DNA from: an uncultured Sphingomonas sp.
Lineage (GTDB): Bacteria; Pseudomonadota; Alphaproteobacteria; Sphingomonadales; Sphingomonadaceae
Length of the DNA stretch: 53,301 nucleotides
NCBI GenBank assembly: GCA_913775975.1
Contig: CAJYLQ010000040.1
Location: forward strand, 1 to 53,301
Direction: 5' to 3'
Made by a program: the position numbers and the translations under genes. Under the pieces are notes generated by a model. That model saw only the letters and a program-made list of their open reading frames with translations. It was not told the origin of the DNA and made no database searches. Below are positions 1 through 10,120 of the stretch, piece by piece. Positions within the stretch are counted from its first letter, which is position 1. Every line of letters begins with the position of its first letter.

Positions 1-1070
1 CCGCCAAACTTCAGGTGATCGATACCGGCATGGCAACCGCGAATACAGACCGTCAAAAGGCGCTCGACGCCGCGCTGGCACAGATCGATCGCGCCTTCGG
101 CAAGGGCTCGGCGATGAAGCTCGGGCAAAAGGAGACGATGCAGGTCGAGGCGATCTCGACCGGCTCGCTCGGGCTCGACATCGCATTGGGCGTCGGCGGC
201 CTGCCGCGCGGCCGCGTGATTGAGGTCTATGGCCCCGAATCGTCGGGCAAGACCACGCTCGCCCTCCACGTGATCGCAGAGGCGCAGAAGAATGGCGGCA
301 CCGCCGCCTTCGTCGACGCCGAGCATGCGCTCGACCCGGTTTACGCGAAGAAGCTGGGCGTGAACATCGACGAACTCATCGTCTCGCAGCCGGACACGGG
401 CGAGCAGGCGCTGGAGATTACCGACACGCTCGTCCGCTCCAATGCGATCGACGTGCTGGTCGTCGATTCGGTCGCCGCGCTCGTGCCCCGTGCCGAGATC
501 GAGGGCGAGATGGGCGACAGCCATGTCGGCCTGCAGGCGCGCCTGATGTCGCAGTCGCTGCGCAAGCTGACCGGCTCGATCAGCCGTTCGCGCTGCATGG
601 TGATCTTCATCAACCAGCTGCGCATGAAGATCGGCGTGATGTACGGGAATCCGGAAACCACGACCGGCGGCAACGCGCTGAAATTCTACGCCTCGGTCCG
701 CCTCGACATTCGCCGCACCGGCGCGATCAAGGATCGTGACGAGGTGACCGGCAATGCCACCCGCGTGAAGGTCGTGAAGAACAAGGTCGCCCCGCCGTTC
801 AAGCAGGTCGAATTCGACATCATGTATGGCGAGGGCATCTCGAAGATCGGCGAGATCATCGACCTGGGCGTCAAGGCCGGGCTGGTCGAGAAGTCCGGCA
901 GCTGGTTCAGCTACGACTCGATCCGCATCGGACAGGGCCGGGAAAACGCCAAGACCTACCTGCGCGAAAACCCGGAGGTTTGCGACCGTCTCGAAAAGGC
1001 GATCCGCCAGCGGATCGACAAGGTCGCCGACGAGATGATGGTCGGCCCGGGCGAGGACGACGACGTCTGA
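1..1070 (+). CDS. recA: RecA recombinase (5' end open at window edge)
   Basis: RecA binds single-stranded DNA, drives homologous strand exchange and stimulates LexA self-cleavage. The frame carries the Walker A loop GPESSGKTT (about residue 73 counted from the GTG at 15), the Walker B region [12 protein letters not shown], and the L2 loop ending in [16 protein letters not shown]. The C-terminus is acidic (GPGEDDDV), as is usual for the family. The reading frame stays open to base 3 (codons A-K-L-Q before the GTG at 15), so the true start probably lies just outside the window; internal alternatives are GTG at 15 and ATG at 30. A clear intrinsic terminator follows the stop. The promoter, where a LexA box would be expected, is not visible. 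Confidence 0.97.
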   Translation, partial: AKLQVIDTGMATANTDRQKALDAALAQIDRAFGKGSAMKLGQKETMQVEAISTGSLGLDIALGVGGLPRGRVIEVYGPESSGKTTLALHVIAEAQKNGGTAAFVDAEHALDPVYAKKLGVNIDELIVSQPDTGEQALEITDTLVRSNAIDVLVVDSVAALVPRAEIEGEMGDSHVGLQARLMSQSLRKLTGSISRSRCMVIFINQLRMKIGVMYGNPETTTGGNALKFYASVRLDIRRTGAIKDRDEVTGNATRVKVVKNKVAPPFKQVEFDIMYGEGISKIGEIIDLGVKAGLVEKSGSWFSYDSIRIGQGRENAKTYLRENPEVCDRLEKAIRQRIDKVADEMMVGPGEDDDV

Positions 1071-1079
1071 TGGTTAATG

Positions 1080-1111
1080 CGGCCCGCCCTCATCGGCGGG
1101 CCGTTGCTTTT
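1080..1111 (+). terminator. Rho-independent terminator of recA
   Basis: A perfect 9-bp GC stem (1080-1088 CGGCCCGCC with 1095-1103 GGCGGGCCG), a 6-nt loop and then TTGCTTTT, starting 9 nt after the recA stop codon. Confidence 0.88.
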
Positions 1112-1358
1112 CGGGTTGGTGGGGGCCAGCTGCGGAAATCGTGCGTGGCCATTTGTGAAGATGTCAGGGTGGGGACGGAATGACGTCCCCCGGTGGGCTA
1201 CACACCTCGCTCTGACCGTTAGGTAAAAGGGTCTTGGTCGCCCTGCCTGGGGATTTGGGGGGGGCAGTGGCCGTTCCGTCACGGTATCGTTCCCGATCTT
1301 CGATTCGGCCGCGCATCCGCCGCTTGCACTCGTGGCGCTCTCTCGCAATCTTTCAACG
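1112..1358. other. Intergenic region with several predicted hairpins, no gene recognised
   Basis: About 250 bases between the recA terminator and the methyltransferase start. It holds a 7-bp hairpin (1171-1177 GGGGACG with 1184-1190 CGTCCCC), a short GGTG/CACC hairpin at 1192-1206, and a two-part stem at 1221-1248 (AGGT/GCCT closing AGGG/CCCT). A G-run lies at 1257-1264. No tRNA, 6S, tmRNA or SRP signature was recognised. It could be a leader, a small RNA or merely GC-rich spacer. Confidence 0.35.
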
Positions 1359-2183
1359 ATGACCGCTTCTCTTGACTGGCGGACACGCGTCGGCGATGTC
1401 TGGGCTTCGGAATGGCGACGGACCGATCGCAGCTTTTCCGGCCTTTCCACGATCCTCGACGCCGCGATCCGGGATGCGGCCCAAGGCGCGGACACGGCGC
1501 TTGATATCGGATGCGGGGCGGGCGGTACCAGTCTGTCGCTCGCGGTGGCCTGCCCCGACATGGATATTACCGGCGTGGATCTGTCCCCGGCGCTTGTTGC
1601 GATCGCAAGGAGTCGCGTGCCGAACGCCCGGTTTCGCGTCGGCGACGTCGCGACAGAGCCGTTCGGGATCGTCCCCGATCTCCTCTATTCTCGCCATGGC
1701 GTCATGTTCTTCGCCGACCCCCTCGCTGCGTTCGCCGCGATCCGCCGGCAGGCGGCGCCCGGGGCACGCCTCGTCTTCTCCTGCTTTCGCGCGGCGCGGG
1801 ACAATGCGTTTGCGCATGAGGTGCCGGCGGCCGTATTCGGCACCCCGCCCGATGATCCCGGTATTACGCCTGGCCCCTTCGCCTTTGCGGATCGAGATCG
1901 CGTGGGAGCGATCCTGGTCGCCGCGGGCTGGCGGGACGCGGTCGCGGAGCCGGTCGACTTCGATTATATCGCGGGGGAGGGCGCGGATCCCGTCGCCGAC
2001 GCGGTGGACTTTCTGTCGCGCATCGGTCCTTGTGCGCGCGGATTGGCGAATGCCGCCGATGGCGAACGGATGCGGCTCGTCGCGCGTCTGACAGCAGCCC
2101 TCGCGCGTTATAGAAGCGACAACCGCGTCATCCTGCCCGCCGCCGCGTGGCTGTGGCGGGCGCGGGCAGGGGAGCGATCATGA
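1359..2183 (+). CDS. Class I SAM-dependent methyltransferase
   Basis: A 274-residue protein with a Rossmann-type methyltransferase fold. Motif I is ALDIGCGAGGTSLSLA and an acidic residue follows strand 2 (ITGVDLSPALVAIARSR), both diagnostic for SAM binding. The substrate cannot be told from sequence. I chose ATG 1359 (MTASLDWRTRVGDVW) over the upstream in-frame GTG at 1332 because the WRTRVGDVWA region looks like the natural N-terminus. The stop overlaps the ATG of the following GST gene (ATGA), so the two are probably co-transcribed and translationally coupled. Confidence 0.85.
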   Translation: MTASLDWRTRVGDVWASEWRRTDRSFSGLSTILDAAIRDAAQGADTALDIGCGAGGTSLSLAVACPDMDITGVDLSPALVAIARSRVPNARFRVGDVATEPFGIVPDLLYSRHGVMFFADPLAAFAAIRRQAAPGARLVFSCFRAARDNAFAHEVPAAVFGTPPDDPGITPGPFAFADRDRVGAILVAAGWRDAVAEPVDFDYIAGEGADPVADAVDFLSRIGPCARGLANAADGERMRLVARLTAALARYRSDNRVILPAAAWLWRARAGERS

Positions 2184-2806
2184 CCGTCATCGTCCATCAT
2201 CTAGAAAACTCGCGATCCCAGCGTATCCTGTGGATGCTGGAAGAACTCGCCATTCCGTATGAGGTGCGGCGCTACGAGCGCGACAAGGCGACGATGCTGG
2301 CCCCGCCCGAGCTGCGGCGCGTCCACCCGCTCGGCAAGTCGCCCGTGATCGAGGATGACGGGCGCGTGGTTGCCGAAACCGGCGCGATCGTCGAATATCT
2401 GGTCGACCGGGCCGACGGCCGCCTGGGTCCGCCCCCGCATCGCGACGCCGCGCTTCGCTACCGGTTCTGGCTGCATTATGCCGAAGGGTCGCTGATGCCG
2501 CCGCTGCTCCTGAAGCTGGTGATCGGGCGCATCCCGCTGATCGGCGGCACCGCGGCTGGCAAGGTGCAGCCGATGATCGACCGCCATCTCGATTATGTCG
2601 AAAGCGAGCTGGCATCCCGCCCATGGTTCGCCGGGGATGCTATGACCGCGGCGGACATCATGATGAGCTTCCCGCTGGAGGCTGCGCGTAATCGGGCGGG
2701 GCTCGACGCGGGCCGGCCCGCGACGGTCGACTGGCTCGCCCGTATCCATGCGCGGCCGGCCTATCAGGCGGCGCTGGCACGCGGCGGACCCTATGCCTAC
2801 GCCTGA
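2180..2806 (+). CDS. Glutathione S-transferase family protein
   Basis: A 208-residue cytosolic GST. The N-terminal thioredoxin-like domain contains the glutathione-binding segment GKSPVIEDDGRVVAETGAIV (the cis-Pro and E-T/S-x-A-I signature), followed by the all-helical C-terminal domain ending in ARPAYQAALARGG. The N-terminus (VHHLENSRSQRILWMLEEL) has a Ser near the usual catalytic position. The start is ATG 2180, overlapping the methyltransferase stop by 4 nt. A likely role is glutathione conjugation or peroxide detoxification; the substrate is unknown. It converges on the YitT-like gene 26 nt further on. Confidence 0.9.
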   Translation: MTVIVHHLENSRSQRILWMLEELAIPYEVRRYERDKATMLAPPELRRVHPLGKSPVIEDDGRVVAETGAIVEYLVDRADGRLGPPPHRDAALRYRFWLHYAEGSLMPPLLLKLVIGRIPLIGGTAAGKVQPMIDRHLDYVESELASRPWFAGDAMTAADIMMSFPLEAARNRAGLDAGRPATVDWLARIHARPAYQAALARGGPYAYA

Positions 2807-2832
2807 GAGCCCGACCGCGTCGTCGGTGCGCT

Positions 2833-5059
<2,227 letters not shown>

Positions 5060-5063
5060 TCGC

Positions 5064-6236
5064 ATGACCCCCTCCGCGCGGACGCAGGCCGCGATCGAAG
5101 TGCTGGATGCCGTGATCGATGCGGCGCGCGAGGGCGGGGCCGCGGCTGATACGCTGATCCAGCGCTATTTCGCGGTGCGCCGCTATGCCGGGTCGAAGGA
5201 TCGGCGGGCGGTGCGCGAGCTGGTCTATGCCGCGATCCGGGGTGCCGGTCCCGTGCCACCGAGCGGCCGCGCGGCGATGCTGCGGCTGGCGGACGAGGAT
5301 GTGGCGCTGGCGGCGACGTTCGACGGCGAGGGGCATGGCCCTCAACCGATCACCACCACGGAGCCGCGCGCGAAGGGCGGGATCGCGCCCGACTGGCTGG
5401 TGGCGGCGCTGACCGCATCGGGCCTCGACGCCGATGCGCTGCCGGCGCTGGTGGATCGCGCTCCGCTCGACATAAGGCTGAACGCGCTGAAGCCGGGTAT
5501 GGCGATCGAGGGCGCGGAGCCGCTGGCGGGGGTTCCGGGTGCCGCTCGCCTGCCATCGGGTACGGCGGTCGAGGCGATGCCGGCCTATCGCGACGGCGGG
5601 TTCGAGGTGCAGGACGCGGGTAGCCAGATCGTCGGGCTCGCGCTGCCGGCGGCGCCCGGCGATGCGATCATCGACTTGTGCGCGGGGGCCGGCGGCAAGA
5701 CGCTGGCGCTGGCGGCGCGAATGGCGAACGATGGCGCGATCATCGCCTGCGACACCGATCGCGCGCGGCTGTCGCGCCTCGCCCCCCGGGCGGAGCGGGC
5801 GGGGGCGACCATCATCCAGACGCGGCTGCTCGATCCCGGTCGCGAGGCGGCGGCGCTGGCGGATGTCATGGGCCGGGCCGATGGCGTGCTCGTCGACGCG
5901 CCCTGTTCGGGCACGGGTACGTGGCGGCGCAATCCGGAGGCGCGCTGGCGGCTGACGCCGAAGCGGCTGGCGAAGCTGGTCGAGACGCAGGCGCATATCC
6001 TGTCCGTCGCGGAGCCGTTGGTCCGGCCAGGTGGCAGCCTGACCTATATCGTCTGTTCGCTGCTGGACGCGGAGGGGGCGGATCAGGTTGCCGCGTTCCT
6101 CGCGGCAAATACCGGCTGGCGTGCCGAGACGCCCGACCTGCCGGCCGGAACGCGGCGCGGCGATGGCATCCGGCTTGATCCCGCGCATGACGGAACAGAC
6201 GGGTTTTTCGTCGCGCGCCTCGTCGCACCGTGCTAG
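5064..6236 (+). CDS. rsmB: RsmB/NOP-family rRNA cytosine-C5 methyltransferase
   Basis: A 390-residue protein with a NusB-like RNA-binding N-terminus (about residues 1-90, including KDRRAVRELVYAAIRG) followed by a Rossmann methyltransferase domain with SAM motif DLCAGAGGKTLALAA near 205. The two cysteines of m5C RNA methyltransferases are both present: C281 in DAPCSGTGTWRRNPE and C331 in TYIVCSLL. The likely substrate is 16S rRNA C967, by analogy with E. coli RsmB. It starts 4 nt after guaB, so it probably shares that transcript. Confidence 0.9.
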   Translation: MTPSARTQAAIEVLDAVIDAAREGGAAADTLIQRYFAVRRYAGSKDRRAVRELVYAAIRGAGPVPPSGRAAMLRLADEDVALAATFDGEGHGPQPITTTEPRAKGGIAPDWLVAALTASGLDADALPALVDRAPLDIRLNALKPGMAIEGAEPLAGVPGAARLPSGTAVEAMPAYRDGGFEVQDAGSQIVGLALPAAPGDAIIDLCAGAGGKTLALAARMANDGAIIACDTDRARLSRLAPRAERAGATIIQTRLLDPGREAAALADVMGRADGVLVDAPCSGTGTWRRNPEARWRLTPKRLAKLVETQAHILSVAEPLVRPGGSLTYIVCSLLDAEGADQVAAFLAANTGWRAETPDLPAGTRRGDGIRLDPAHDGTDGFFVARLVAPC

Positions 6237-6267
6237 CCAATTGGCCGTGATCGCTTCGGAGTTGCTC

Positions 6268-6765
6268 ATGCGGACTGCCTCGCTTGCCCTTGTCGCCGCG
6301 CTTGCGACGGTCAGCGTCACGACATCGCTGAAGGGGCAGCGGCCGGAAGGGCAGGTCAGCGCACGCTCGCTGCAACTGCTGGCGGAGGGACGGGCGCAGC
6401 GCGCGGCCGGGCAACTCGATACCGCGATCGATACGCTGGAAACGGCGGCGATGGTCGATCCCCGCAACCAGGGTGCATTCGTGACGCTCGCGGAAATCGC
6501 GCAGCAGCGCGGCCTGCCGGGCAAGGCGATCCGCCTGTATCGGGAGGCGCTGACGCTGGCGCCTGATGACAGGGTCGCGTTGCAAGGGCAGGGCGAGGCG
6601 CTGGTCGCCAAGGGGGCGCTGGATCGCGCCCGCACGAACCTTGCGCGGCTGAAAACGGTGTGCGGCGGCACTTGCCCCGAAGTCGCGCGGCTGACCGCCG
6701 CGATCGCCAAGGGGCCGCCCGTCACGACCGCGCAGGTCGAACCGGACAAGACCGCCAAGCCGTAG
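6268..6765 (+). CDS. Secreted or membrane-anchored TPR-repeat protein
   Basis: A 165-residue protein with an N-terminal hydrophobic segment (MRTASLALVAALATVSVTT) that looks like a signal peptide, then about three tetratricopeptide-like helices, e.g. LLAEGRAQRAAGQLDTAIDT and RGLPGKAIRLYREALTLAPD. It ends in a short Pro/Thr/Lys tail. Two cysteines (VCGGTC) sit near residue 134. ATG 6268 is chosen because GGAG lies 6 nt upstream; a GTG at 6247 is possible. TPR proteins scaffold protein complexes, but the partner is unknown. The 3' end converges on rsmA with an 8-nt gap. Confidence 0.78.
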   Translation: MRTASLALVAALATVSVTTSLKGQRPEGQVSARSLQLLAEGRAQRAAGQLDTAIDTLETAAMVDPRNQGAFVTLAEIAQQRGLPGKAIRLYREALTLAPDDRVALQGQGEALVAKGALDRARTNLARLKTVCGGTCPEVARLTAAIAKGPPVTTAQVEPDKTAKP

Positions 6766-6773
6766 GCGCTACC

Positions 6774-7598
6774 TCAGCCCAGCACCCGCGCGAGGGCGAT
6801 GAACTCCGCCACGCCGACCGTTTCGGCGCGGCGGGTCGGGTCGATGCCGACCGTGGATAGCGCCTCCATCGCGCCCGGCACCCCTTTCAGGCTCTGGCGC
6901 AGCATCTTGCGCCGCTGGCCGAACGCGGCGGCCGTCAGCCGCTCCAGCGTCGACAGGCGGACGCCATCGGGCGCGTCGGTCGGGGTGATATGGACGACCG
7001 CCGACATGACCTTGGGCGGTGGGGTGAAGGCCGAACGGTGGACGGGCATCGCGATCCGCGCGATGCTGCGCCACTGCGCGAGAACTGCGAGCCGGCCATA
7101 GGCGTCGTCTCCCGCGTCCGCGACGATGCGGTCCGCCACCTCGCGCTGGAACATCAGCGTCAGCGACGCCCACCAGGGATGCCAGTCTGCGGACAGCCAG
7201 CCGATCAGCAGCGCGGTGCCGACATTATAGGGCAGGTTGGAAACGATGTGCGGCTTGCCCGTGAACAGCGCGGGCGCGTCGATCGCCAGCGCGTCGCCCT
7301 CGATCACGCGCAATCGCCCCGGAAAGGCCTCGCCCAGTTCGGCAAGTGCCGGGATGCAGCGATGGTCGCGCTCGATCGCGGTGACGCGCGCGCCGGCCAG
7401 CAGAAGCGCGCGGGTGAGGCCGCCGGGGCCGGGGCCGACCTCCAGCACCTCGGCGTCGGTCAGGTCGCCTGGTACGGCGGCGATGCGGCCGAGCAGTTGA
7501 CCGTCGAACAGGAAGTTCTGGCCCAGCGCCTTCGACGCGGTCAGGCCGTGCCGCGCGATCACCTCGCGCAGCGGCGGCAGCGGCTGAGCGGGCGTCAT
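6774..7598 (-). CDS. rsmA: 16S rRNA dimethyladenosine transferase (KsgA/RsmA)
   Basis: Dimethylates the two adjacent adenosines in the 3'-terminal hairpin of 16S rRNA (A1518/A1519 in E. coli) late in 30S assembly. It is 274 residues long, the usual size. The N-terminal signature [14 protein letters not shown] motif [17 protein letters not shown] (about residue 51) and catalytic motif NLPYNVGT (about 121) are intact. It is the last gene of lptD-surA-pdxA-rsmA, and its ATG overlaps the pdxA stop by 4 nt. Confidence 0.97.
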   Translation of the reverse strand: MTPAQPLPPLREVIARHGLTASKALGQNFLFDGQLLGRIAAVPGDLTDAEVLEVGPGPGGLTRALLLAGARVTAIERDHRCIPALAELGEAFPGRLRVIEGDALAIDAPALFTGKPHIVSNLPYNVGTALLIGWLSADWHPWWASLTLMFQREVADRIVADAGDDAYGRLAVLAQWRSIARIAMPVHRSAFTPPPKVMSAVVHITPTDAPDGVRLSTLERLTAAAFGQRRKMLRQSLKGVPGAMEALSTVGIDPTRRAETVGVAEFIALARVLG

Positions 7599-8590
7599 GC
7601 CGCCGCGTCGGACAGGCGTGCGGCGGCCTGTCCCGCCATGGCGATCGCCGCGATCATCGCGCCGGGTTCGGCCATGGCGCGGCCGGCAAGGCCGAAGGCT
7701 GTGCCATGATCGGGCGAGGTGCGGACGATCGGCAGGCCCAGCGTCATGTTGACGCCTTCGTCGAAATACAGCGTCTTCACGGGGATCAGCGCCTGATCGT
7801 GATAGGGGCAGAGCGCGACGTCGTACTGCGCGCGCGCGCGGGGGTGGAACATGGTATCCGCCGCCATCGGCCCGGCGATCGCGATCCCCTCCGCCCGCAA
7901 CAGCGCGGCGGCCGGCTCCAGCACGGCGATTTCCTCTCCGCCCAGCGCGCCGCCCTCCCCGGCATGGGGGTTCAGCCCGGCGAGCGCGAGGCGGGGGGCA
8001 TCGATGCCGAACTGACCCCGCAGCCCGGCCACCGTCACGCGCGCGCGCCGGACGACCAAATCGACGGTCAGCAGCTCGGGCACGCTGGTATAGGGCACGT
8101 GGACGGTGAGCGGAACGACGCGCAGGCCCGGACCCGCGAGCAGCATCACCGCATCCTCGGCCGCGACGCCGCAGCGGTCCGCGACAAATTCGGTCTGGCC
8201 GGGCCAGCGATAGCCGATCGCGTAAAGCTGCGCCTTGGAAACCGGGCCCGTGACGAGAGCGGCGGTGGCGCCGGCCCGGGTCAACGCGATGCCGCGTTCC
8301 AGGCTGGCGAGAGCACTGCGCGCGCCCGCGATGTCGGGCGCGCCGGGGGTGATCGGCCCGTCGACCGGCTCGGGCAGGATGGGCAGTGCGGTGGGGAAGG
8401 CGGCAGCGGCCTCATCCGGCGAGGCGACGACCACGATCGGTCCGTCCCAGACGGCCGCGATCGCGCGAGGATCGCCGATCGCGACGAAGGGCGGCAGCGC
8501 GCGTTCGGCGCGCGCCGCCCAGGCGCGTGCCGTGATCTCCGGCCCGATGCCCGCCGGATCGCCCAGCGCGACGGCGAGCGGCAAACCCAT
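7595..8590 (-). CDS. pdxA: 4-hydroxythreonine-4-phosphate dehydrogenase (PdxA)
   Basis: Catalyses the NAD(P)-dependent oxidation of 4-phosphohydroxy-L-threonine in the DXP-dependent pathway to pyridoxal phosphate. The 331-residue protein has the N-terminal [15 protein letters not shown] motif, TGPVSKAQL, and the three His-containing segments expected to hold the metal ion ([32 protein letters not shown]). ATG 8590 follows surA after 1 nt, so it is in the same operon and probably translationally coupled. Confidence 0.96.
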   Translation of the reverse strand: MGLPLAVALGDPAGIGPEITARAWAARAERALPPFVAIGDPRAIAAVWDGPIVVVASPDEAAAAFPTALPILPEPVDGPITPGAPDIAGARSALASLERGIALTRAGATAALVTGPVSKAQLYAIGYRWPGQTEFVADRCGVAAEDAVMLLAGPGLRVVPLTVHVPYTSVPELLTVDLVVRRARVTVAGLRGQFGIDAPRLALAGLNPHAGEGGALGGEEIAVLEPAAALLRAEGIAIAGPMAADTMFHPRARAQYDVALCPYHDQALIPVKTLYFDEGVNMTLGLPIVRTSPDHGTAFGLAGRAMAEPGAMIAAIAMAGQAAARLSDAAA

Positions 8591-8591
8591 A

Positions 8592-10046
8592 TCAGCGATA
8601 CTCGATGACCGCGTCGCGCCGCAGATCGCGCAGCTTCTGCTGGGCGCGCAGGTTCACGCGCTGCTGCTGAAGCTGGTTCTCTACCTGAGCCGAGGAGGGC
8701 AGCTGCCCGCCCTGCGGATCGTCGCGCCCGCACAGCACCAGCGCCCGCACGCCTTCCTCGCGAGAGCCGAAGGGCGGCGTGGCCTGTCCGACCTGCAGGT
8801 CCTGCATGATCTTCGCCAGCTGCGGCGGCAGGTCGCGGATGCGGATCGTATCGTTGTCGACGACCTCTGCGTTGATCGACGCGGCGATCTTGTCGACCGT
8901 GCCACATCCCTGGATGGACTTCAGCGCGGTGCCGAACTGGCCGGCGCGTGCGCTTGCCTGTGCCTCCGTCAGGCCCTTGAACGACACGGTCAGCTGCTTC
9001 AGGCTGAGCTTCGCGTCGCGCGGATCGGCGGTCAGGACCTGCCGCTTGTCGGCCAGCGCAAGAATCGAGAAGCCGCCCGGGATCGGGATCGGGCCGGCAA
9101 CCTGACCGGTTTCCATCTGCTGCACGGCAGCGGCCAGTTCAGGCGGAAGCTGCGCGGCACGGACCCAGCCCAGATCGCCGTCGACGGCGCGGGTCGACGC
9201 CTCCGAGAACTGGCGTGCGAAGAAGCCGAAGGGCTGCTGCGCCTTGCGAATTTCGGCCATAATCTGTTGTGCGCGGGCCTCCACCTGCGGGGCCGTCGCA
9301 TCGTTGGCGGACAGGAAGATTTCCCTGAGATTGAACTCCTCGGTGCCCTTGGCCGCTTCCAGCCGGTCGAGGATCGCCTTCACTTCCTGATCACCGATAT
9401 TGACGAACGGCTCCACCTTGCGGCGCAGATAGCGCTGCCACGCCAGCTCGCCCTCGATCTGCCGCTTCAACGCGCGTTCGGACGATCCCGCCTCGCGCAG
9501 CGTCTGCGTCATCTGCTGCGGCGACTTGCCGAAATTGCGGGCCACGCGGTCATAGCTCTGGTTGATCTCGTCGCGCGTGATGACGATGTCGTTGGCCTTC
9601 GCCTCCTGTATCTGCAGCGTCTCGTCGATCAGCTGGCGCAGGATCTGGAGCTTCAGGCCGTCCAGCTGCGCCGGGGGCAGATTGGTGATGCGGTTGGCGA
9701 CCATCGTCAGCGCGACGCGCTGATCGACGTCGGTGCCGGTGATGACCGTTTCGTTGACGATCGCGGTCGGCTTGCGAACGTTCGGGTCGATCTTGCCGAA
9801 GAATTCGATGTTGGTCGGCAGATCGAGCGCCGCGGCCGCATCGGCGCGCGCCGTGTCTGACGGCTGCGGCGCTGCGGCGGGCGCGGGGGCAGCCTGCGGA
9901 GCGCTGGCGGGCGCGGCCGGCTGCCGTGCACGGGCGGGCGCGCGACGCGGCGCGCCCTGGGCGATCGCGCCACCGGCCATCGCGACCATCACCGTCGCTG
10001 TCATCAGACGACCGCCGAGCGCGGCCCAACGCGAATTCTGCTTCAA
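8592..10046 (-). CDS. surA: SurA-type periplasmic chaperone / peptidyl-prolyl isomerase
   Basis: Periplasmic chaperone for outer-membrane proteins, including LptD, encoded next door. It has a signal-like N-terminus (MTATVMVAMAGGAIAQG), a long Ala/Pro linker, a SurA_N chaperone domain (INETVITGTDVDQR-like segment then LRQLIDETLQIQEAK), and a parvulin domain with FGFFARQFSEAST and GDLGWVRAAQLPPEL. The C-terminal helix rejoins the chaperone module. The start is uncertain: TTG 10046 gives a basic n-region (KQNSRWAALGGR) before the hydrophobic core and is preferred; TTG 10094 and ATG 10004 are alternatives. Confidence 0.92.
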   Translation of the reverse strand: MKQNSRWAALGGRLMTATVMVAMAGGAIAQGAPRRAPARARQPAAPASAPQAAPAPAAAPQPSDTARADAAAALDLPTNIEFFGKIDPNVRKPTAIVNETVITGTDVDQRVALTMVANRITNLPPAQLDGLKLQILRQLIDETLQIQEAKANDIVITRDEINQSYDRVARNFGKSPQQMTQTLREAGSSERALKRQIEGELAWQRYLRRKVEPFVNIGDQEVKAILDRLEAAKGTEEFNLREIFLSANDATAPQVEARAQQIMAEIRKAQQPFGFFARQFSEASTRAVDGDLGWVRAAQLPPELAAAVQQMETGQVAGPIPIPGGFSILALADKRQVLTADPRDAKLSLKQLTVSFKGLTEAQASARAGQFGTALKSIQGCGTVDKIAASINAEVVDNDTIRIRDLPPQLAKIMQDLQVGQATPPFGSREEGVRALVLCGRDDPQGGQLPSSAQVENQLQQQRVNLRAQQKLRDLRRDAVIEYR

Positions 10047-10120
10047 CCTGTCCGTCCGTTTCCCAGCTCGCCGTTTCGCCGGCGTCCGCCGCAATTAGTC
10101 ACGGCAGGCTGAACCACCGC

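Noticed and set aside
1280..1302. Possible LexA box (two GTTC elements) upstream of the methyltransferase
   Set aside because: The GTTC copies are separated by 12 rather than 7 bases, so they do not fit the alphaproteobacterial SOS operator.
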